Positions 58,538 through 63,176 of a DNA stretch of 63,176 bases are shown here, piece after piece (the stretch's first letter is position 1; every line of letters starts with the position of its first letter). The stretch covers positions 1 through 63,176 of the forward strand of contig JAVKSM010000002.1 of assembly GCA_039583705.1 (NCBI GenBank), read 5' to 3'. The notes under the pieces are model-generated. The model saw only the letters and a list, made by a program, of their open reading frames with translations, ran no database searches and was not told the origin of the DNA. The stretch is from JAVKSM01 sp039583705 (lineage in GTDB: Bacteria; Actinomycetota; Actinomycetes; Mycobacteriales; Pseudonocardiaceae). The translations under genes were made by a program, and so were the position numbers.

Positions 58538-59689
58538 TCACGGACCGACGGAGAGCCGCTGAAACACCGGACGACAGGTCGTACCCCAGTTACGGCAGAT
58601 GGTATCGAATCCATTGTTTCCGTCGTACAGGCTTCCGGCGCCGTCGGTTGTTGTTACCCAGCGAGATAGACCGACGGCTGACTGGAGGTATCTGTAGTCA
58701 GTGTAGAGCCCGTAGTCCCTGCCACCGATGTCGAGGTCAACGTAGTTGTCGACGAGAATCTCCTCGTCCGTGAAGATATGTCCCTCGCCCGGGGCGGGGG
58801 CGGCTATTACCATGCCTACGGATACACGGAAGCTATAAAGTGCCGAGCCGTTGTGTAGATGGATCCGAAGACGCCAGGTTCCGTCTGGGAAAACTGACAA
58901 GTGCTCGTTTCCTGAAACGGAGACACCATGAAGGCCTACATCCGGGAAGGTGAGCGCATTGACATCGTATTGGAGCATGTGCACCAGCGTGTAGGTATCA
59001 CCTGGAGTCGAGTAAATCCAGCCGCCTTCAAAGTTGGTTGTAGTAGGGAAGTTATGAGCGTGCGGAGTCACGTCCGATATCGGGAATCCCAGCCATCCCG
59101 ATTCGAGGCCTTCCGCCTGGTACTTGATGAATGTGTCGCCGTAGACGATGTGAGTTCCCCGTGTAGGGTGGGAAACGATGACCGCGTTTTGGAAGATGGC
59201 GAGCTGGCCCGTCCCCGTGGTGGAGTCATGGATGTCACTAGTCGGGAAGCCGGCCTGCCAATTTCCTCCCGTGTCGTTATCCCTCCACTTGGAGAAGAAC
59301 TCACCCCACAGAGCGTGGGCCCCCGTGCCAGAGGTCCAGAGAATGACACCATTCGCAAAATCCTCTTGCATACCACCGTGGTCCTCGACGTACGGGAGGT
59401 CAACAGGGCAGCCGAGCGGAGAGTACTGGGACGTAGGGTGTCGAGAACCTGCGCTGGCGACGTATTCGTTCAAAATTGGCCCAGCGTGCATCACTATTCC
59501 GCAGTCCGTTTCATTCTGGGCGGGACCGGGCACGCAGACAATTCCAAAACCCGTGCGCCTGCAGTCGTCGGCGTGAGCTTGAGAGGCATTCCCCACCGTG
59601 ATGGCAGCACTGAACATAACGATGAGGAGCATCACCACCCAACCGGGACGCAACCGCGTGCCCACCCAACGCAATCGCCTGATATCCAT
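58538..59689 (-). CDS. Secreted LGFP-repeat protein, copy A
   Basis: 383 residues. The N-terminus is a signal peptide: basic RRLRWVGTRLRPGW, hydrophobic VVMLLIVMFSAAITVG, and a likely AHA|DD cleavage near residue 41. Residues ~80-205 hold LGFP-type repeats (GAHALWGEFFSKWRD, ESGWLGFPISDV), which bind the mycolate/arabinogalactan-type cell wall in relatives. The C-terminal ~170 residues are a beta-rich domain of unknown type with paired cysteines (TICRNWGTTCRP). Codon use and base composition are clearly less GC-rich than neighbours, suggesting transfer. Its first ~200 residues match copy B almost exactly. Confidence 0.85.
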   Translation of the reverse strand: MDIRRLRWVGTRLRPGWVVMLLIVMFSAAITVGNASQAHADDCRRTGFGIVCVPGPAQNETDCGIVMHAGPILNEYVASAGSRHPTSQYSPLGCPVDLPYVEDHGGMQEDFANGVILWTSGTGAHALWGEFFSKWRDNDTGGNWQAGFPTSDIHDSTTGTGQLAIFQNAVIVSHPTRGTHIVYGDTFIKYQAEGLESGWLGFPISDVTPHAHNFPTTTNFEGGWIYSTPGDTYTLVHMLQYDVNALTFPDVGLHGVSVSGNEHLSVFPDGTWRLRIHLHNGSALYSFRVSVGMVIAAPAPGEGHIFTDEEILVDNYVDLDIGGRDYGLYTDYRYLQSAVGLSRWVTTTDGAGSLYDGNNGFDTICRNWGTTCRPVFQRLSVGP

Positions 59690-60877
59690 GTGACTTCACG
59701 ATCCAATCAATGTTGGTTGCTGTACGGCCTGGACTAAGCGCCCATTAGTTGCAACTCGGCAGGATCAGTAATTGAAATTAGGATTTCCATCAAGTGGAGT
59801 AAGAACCTTGAAGCAAGATTTCCTCCAATTGGCACAGGCCGACATTCCGGGGCCGATTGAGCCGCCATCCGATTCCGAGGTAGCTGAGGTGATCAGAGTA
59901 GTCGGTGCCTGGATATCGATATAATTGTCCTCGATAATTTCATCGCGACCCCAAAAATCGAAGTCCCCATTTTCTCCAAAACCATCCGAGGCGAATACCA
60001 GGCCAATCTCTGACGCAGTGCTGGAAAGCACGAAAGAGGCAGCTGGCACGCTGTCGTAGCCGTAGAAGTGGCCCCAGAAGTGGTAGGTCCCGTCCGGCGT
60101 CACCGTCAGATGCATATTCCCTCCTCCCCCATCGCCGACACTGAGGGTATCCCGATCGAAGTGCAGGGAGTATTGCAGCGTGTAGGCCCCCCTTTTCGCG
60201 TCCCAATAGATCTGCGATCTTTCGAACTCGACATACTTTGTCTTCCCGTCAGCCACGGTCACCACATCTGTCAACGGAAACCCTAGCCACCCCGATTCGA
60301 GGCCTTCCGCCTGGTACTTGACGAAAACGTCGCCGTAGACGATGTGAGTTCCCCGTGTAGGGTGGGAAATGATGACCGCGGTTTGGAAGTTGGCGAGCTG
60401 GCCCGTCCCCGTGGTGGAGTCATGGATGTCACTAGTCGGGAAGCCGGCCTGCCAATTTCCTCCCGTGTCGTTATCCCTCCACTTGGAGAAGAACTCACCC
60501 CACAGAGCGTGGGCCCCCGTGCCAGAGGTCCAGAGAATGACACCATTCGCAAAATCCTCTTGCATACCACCGTGGTCCTCGACGTACGGGAGGTCAACAG
60601 GGCAGCCGAGCGGAGAGTACTGGGACGTAGGGTGTCGAGAACCTGCGCTGGCGACGTATTCGTTCAAAATTGGCCCAGCGTGCATCACTATTCCGCAGTC
60701 CGTTTCATTCTGGGCGGGACCGGGCACGCAGACAATTCCAAAACCCGTGCGCCTGCAGTCGTCGGCGTGAGCTTGAGAGGCATTCCCCACCGTGATGGCA
60801 GCACTGAACATAACGATGAGGAGCATCACCACCCAACCGGGACGCAACCGCGTGCCCACCCAACGCAATCGACTGAT
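59096..60877 (+). repeat. ~585-bp direct repeat (two copies, period 1194 bp)
   Basis: The blocks at about 59096-59683 and 60290-60877 are almost identical; the stretch from ~59205 to ~59676 shows no difference that I can find against its partner. They encode the signal peptides and first two LGFP repeats of copies A and B. Just outside, similarity drops sharply within codons. Confidence 0.9.
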
Positions 60878-60883
60878 ATTCAT
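59765..60883 (-). CDS. Secreted LGFP-repeat protein, copy B
   Basis: 372 residues with the same signal peptide and LGFP-repeat front as copy A. After GWLGFPLTDV the sequences part: copy B has ERSQIYWDAKRGAYTLQYSL, then GNMHLTVTPDGTYHFWGHFY and a Cys pair (ACANWRKSC). The tails are distant homologs of the same domain (compare GNEHLSVFPDGTW in A). The ATG at 60883 has GAAGAAGG upstream, a better ribosome site than copy A has. Likely expressed first, with copy A following by 75 bases. Confidence 0.85.
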   Translation of the reverse strand: MNISRLRWVGTRLRPGWVVMLLIVMFSAAITVGNASQAHADDCRRTGFGIVCVPGPAQNETDCGIVMHAGPILNEYVASAGSRHPTSQYSPLGCPVDLPYVEDHGGMQEDFANGVILWTSGTGAHALWGEFFSKWRDNDTGGNWQAGFPTSDIHDSTTGTGQLANFQTAVIISHPTRGTHIVYGDVFVKYQAEGLESGWLGFPLTDVVTVADGKTKYVEFERSQIYWDAKRGAYTLQYSLHFDRDTLSVGDGGGGNMHLTVTPDGTYHFWGHFYGYDSVPAASFVLSSTASEIGLVFASDGFGENGDFDFWGRDEIIEDNYIDIQAPTTLITSATSESDGGSIGPGMSACANWRKSCFKVLTPLDGNPNFNY

Positions 60884-61296
60884 GTGACCTTCTTCCTAAC
60901 TAAGGCCGAAATTGGTTTGTACCCACCCAAGAACCCATGTTCGTCTGCGTAGAGCACCGTCGCGCGCGATGGCTTATCGACTATCGGGTAGCGTCGAAAG
61001 CGGTCCGCCACGGCGCGACGTCGCTGACGCGATGTCCGATGCACAGCGTGTACACATTTCTGCGCCTTCTCATCTGCTCCTGGTAGAGAGAAGACTAGAC
61101 ACGGCAGGCGTGGTGACGCCTCGGCAGGAACACCCATTCTCAGCTGGCAGGCCTGCGGGGCGATGGGTAGTTGTACCCACGGTCAGGCCAGGCCATGTCG
61201 CCGGCACGAACCGAGCACTCGACGCCGATCGCAACATCCGCGCCCGTCCCATGTCTAATTATGGCCTGTACCGCTCCAGTCGGCGCCTATCGCGAC
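60884..61296. other. Gap without supportable genes
   Basis: About 410 bases of mixed composition between copy B and the IS remnant. No frame with a start, ribosome site and coding composition was found on either strand. It must contain the promoter of copy B on the minus strand, but I cannot fix the hexamers. Confidence 0.5.
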
Positions 61297-61435
61297 GGAG
61301 CTGGCCAGTTCCTTCTTCTCCGCGCTCGTCAGGCGTGTCTCGCTGCCAGCCTCGTCGGCGTCGGCCTGGGTCATCCAGTTCCGCAGGCACGAGTCGGAGA
61401 TGCCTAGATCCTTGGCCAACTCGTTGTGCGCAGCC
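61297..61435 (-). mobile_element. IS3-family transposase OrfA remnant
   Basis: About 45 codons read AHNELAKDLGISDSCLRNWM followed by TQADADEAG and TSAEKKELA, the N-terminal helix-turn-helix of an IS3/IS911-type OrfA. No terminal inverted repeats, start codon or OrfB are found. The remnant abuts the stop codon of the LuxR-type gene. Confidence 0.75.
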
Positions 61436-63082
61436 TCAGGCCAGACCGTGGTCGAAGGCGAAGGCGGTCGCCGCGGTCCGGGTCGCCACACCGAGCTTGC
61501 TGAGGATGTTGCTCACGTGCCGGTCGACCGTGCGCTCACTCAGAACCAGACGAGCCGCGATGGCACGGTTGGTACGGCCGGTGGCGACGAGCCCGAGCAC
61601 CTGCGCCTCCCGCGAACTCAACCCCCCCGGCAGGCCGATCCGCTGGTGCGCTCCGGTCCCTGGCTCGACGGTGGTGTTCCGCAACGCCGCCAGAGCTGCC
61701 TCGGCCGCCGCCCGGTGCGCGGTGGCCGCCTCCTGGTCTCCCAGCGCCGCGCAGGCGCGTCCGAGCAGGAATCGAGCTTGCGCGGCCTCGTAGGGCGCCT
61801 GCAGCGACGTCCAACAACCCCAGGCATCACGCAGCGCGACCCCGGCGTCGGCGGCGTCCCCGCCAGCGAGGGCAACCGCACCGCTGGCATGCCGCGCCGC
61901 GGCCCGCAAACCCTGGGCGGGCCAGCGGGCCGCTAACTCGGCCAGCTCCCGGGCGGCCTCGGCGGCCTCGGCGGCCTCGGCGGGCTCGTCCGCCGCGAGG
62001 AACACCTCCACAGCGGCGGGAAGCAGATGAGCTCGCCGCAGCGGATCCTCGGCCACCGCTACGGCGCGCCGCAGGGCCGCCAGCGCGACCTGGCCACGGT
62101 GCTGCTGCAGGTGCAATCGGGCGAGGCCGGGCATCGGGTCGTGGCCATCCCGCTGCGCGGTGAGGTATGCCCGCTCGGCCTCGTCGGTCCGGCCCAACCG
62201 CTGCAGCGCCTCACCCTGCTGGTAAGCCGCCGCCGCCGCGGCGGCGGCGTGCCCGTCCCGCTCGGCGCACCGCGCGGCCGAGCGGGCCTCCAGCAAGGAA
62301 TCGTGCCAATGCCCGCGCCGGAGCAGCACCTCCGCCCGGTGGACCAGGCACTGCCCGCTGAACGGCACCAGCTCCGGCTGCTCGTCACACCAAGCCGACA
62401 GCGCCGCCGTCCATTCCGCGGCCCGATCGAACGCACCGACCTCCTGGCACCCGTCGACAACGCTGCACGCCACGTTCCCCGTCAACACCGGCGACCTCAA
62501 CCCCGCCGGAAGCACCTCGACGAAAACCTCGTCGAGCAACGCAAGCCCGTCGTGGAGCCGCTCCAAACGCAGCAGCGCGCGGCCCTGACTGTGCCGAGCA
62601 AAGGCAACGAGGTCACCCTCGTCATGCCGTCGACCGATCTCCTCGACCGACCGCGCCACCTCGAACGTGTCCTGGTAGCGGCCGGCCGCATAGTGCGCAC
62701 GGGCCACCGGCAGAAGCAGATACCCCCGCTCAGCGCAGTCATCCTCCCCGGACTGCTGCAGCAGCCGCGCCGCACGACCCAGCCAACCACCCGCCGCCGC
62801 CGGTGCGCCCCTCCCGGCAAGTGTCAGACCGATCCAGAACGCCGCGCGAGCCGCCGCACGCGCCGCACCCTCCCCCACATGCGCGTGAAACGCCCGCTCA
62901 TACGCCCCCACACAACCCGCCGGATCACCACTGAGAAAAGCCGCCTCCGCCAGCATCGCGAGATCCTCGGGACCGAGCCCACCGGCGGCGTCGGCGGCAC
63001 GCAGAGCCTGCACCGCCTGCTGCCACGCGCGGCCCCGATGAGCTACTCGCCCCGCGTTGCGGAGCTCGTCCACCGCCGTCAC
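61436..63082 (-). CDS. LuxR-type regulator with N-terminal TPR repeats
   Basis: About 548 residues. The first ~470 are helical TPR-type repeats rich in Ala (AFLSGDPAGCVGAYERAFHA, AAYQQGEALQRLGRTDEAER), and the last ~60 a LuxR/GerE helix-turn-helix: LSSREAQVLGLVATGRTNRA, IAARLVLSERTVDRHVSNIL. There is no ATPase domain, unlike LAL regulators. Start is taken as the GTG at 63082 (MTAVDELRNAG); the ATG at 63112 is possible. Target genes are unknown. From 63083 to the end only upstream sequence is visible. Confidence 0.88.
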   Translation of the reverse strand: MTAVDELRNAGRVAHRGRAWQQAVQALRAADAAGGLGPEDLAMLAEAAFLSGDPAGCVGAYERAFHAHVGEGAARAAARAAFWIGLTLAGRGAPAAAGGWLGRAARLLQQSGEDDCAERGYLLLPVARAHYAAGRYQDTFEVARSVEEIGRRHDEGDLVAFARHSQGRALLRLERLHDGLALLDEVFVEVLPAGLRSPVLTGNVACSVVDGCQEVGAFDRAAEWTAALSAWCDEQPELVPFSGQCLVHRAEVLLRRGHWHDSLLEARSAARCAERDGHAAAAAAAAYQQGEALQRLGRTDEAERAYLTAQRDGHDPMPGLARLHLQQHRGQVALAALRRAVAVAEDPLRRAHLLPAAVEVFLAADEPAEAAEAAEAARELAELAARWPAQGLRAAARHASGAVALAGGDAADAGVALRDAWGCWTSLQAPYEAAQARFLLGRACAALGDQEAATAHRAAAEAALAALRNTTVEPGTGAHQRIGLPGGLSSREAQVLGLVATGRTNRAIAARLVLSERTVDRHVSNILSKLGVATRTAATAFAFDHGLA

Positions 63083-63176
63083 CCCCCGCGCACCACAGAA
63101 AACGCACAACATGATCCCACTACCCCCATGATGACCAACAGCCCGTCGACGGTAACCCGAACGGGTACCCTTGCGT

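Noticed and set aside
57137..63176. attR copy of the tRNA-Lys 3' end
   Set aside because: Reading through the remainder of the window showed no second copy of the T-arm/acceptor sequence.

Overview
The window is high-GC actinobacterial chromosome. Evidence: G/C-rich third codon positions, many GTG starts, GTGA/ATGA start-stop overlaps, a WhiB regulator, a SigB/SigF-type partner-switching cluster, a BluB-CobT fusion, a mycothiol-type maleylpyruvate isomerase remnant and Actinobacterial Holin-X/DUF3618/DUF4235 proteins. A Pseudonocardiales-like host fits, but the exact lineage is my inference.

Layout. 1-6.6 kb is accessory: an XRE regulator / HExxxH metallopeptidase / gamma-glutamylcyclotransferase operon, then a row of decayed genes (methyltransferase, DinB/maleylpyruvate-isomerase type) around a membrane protein. 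6.6-8.5 kb holds zwf and ppa. 8.5-17.8 kb holds an alternative-oxidase-like di-iron protein divergent from a six-gene energy-converting-hydrogenase-related (Ehr) complex plus a SirB1-like protein. The Ehr catalytic subunits have lost every visible NiFe and N2 [4Fe-4S] cysteine ligand and keep only a four-cysteine ferredoxin-like cluster. 17.9-21.4 kb holds a bluB-cobT fusion and an FGGY gluconokinase-like gene. 21.5-26.0 kb is a complete selenocysteine system: tRNA-Sec, selD, selA, selB. Here selD itself has an in-frame UGA at codon 17, the catalytic position, followed by a strong hairpin, so selenophosphate synthetase is itself a selenoprotein. 26.0-30.6 kb is a general-stress block: sigma factor, anti-sigma kinases, STAS antagonists, WhiB, a ubiquitin-like protein and a DUF2795 protein. 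30.8-39 kb holds a GH15 enzyme, an SDR, a small membrane-protein trio and a seven-gene Mrp/Mbh-type cation antiporter module. 39-48 kb holds an ATP-dependent DNA ligase, a nickel permease with a Nur-like operator, a UPF0016 cation exporter, a nucleoside phosphorylase, a flavoprotein, a metallophosphoesterase-radical SAM fusion, a sucrase/ferredoxin-like protein and a VOC protein. 48.4-55.1 kb holds a carbohydrate-catabolic operon (isomerase, Zn dehydrogenase, class II aldolase, FGGY kinase, 2-hydroxyacid dehydrogenase) and orn. 55.1-61.4 kb starts with tRNA-His and tRNA-Lys and continues as a decaying island: tyrosine integrase, RNase III C-terminal fragment, NB-ARC pseudogene, two tandem secreted LGFP-repeat paralogs with identical front halves and different tails, and an IS3 remnant. 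A TPR-LuxR regulator closes the window.

Themes. (1) Redox and energy: a quinone/ion-pumping-type complex stripped of its redox centres sits beside an alternative-oxidase-like gene, and a separate Mbh-type antiporter lies 18 kb away. (2) Selenium: the whole insertion machinery is here, and the only Sec-containing product I can see is one of the machinery's own enzymes. (3) Gene expression: at least eight genes have a TANNNT -10 element 6-8 nt upstream of an ATG/GTG, which predicts leaderless mRNAs.
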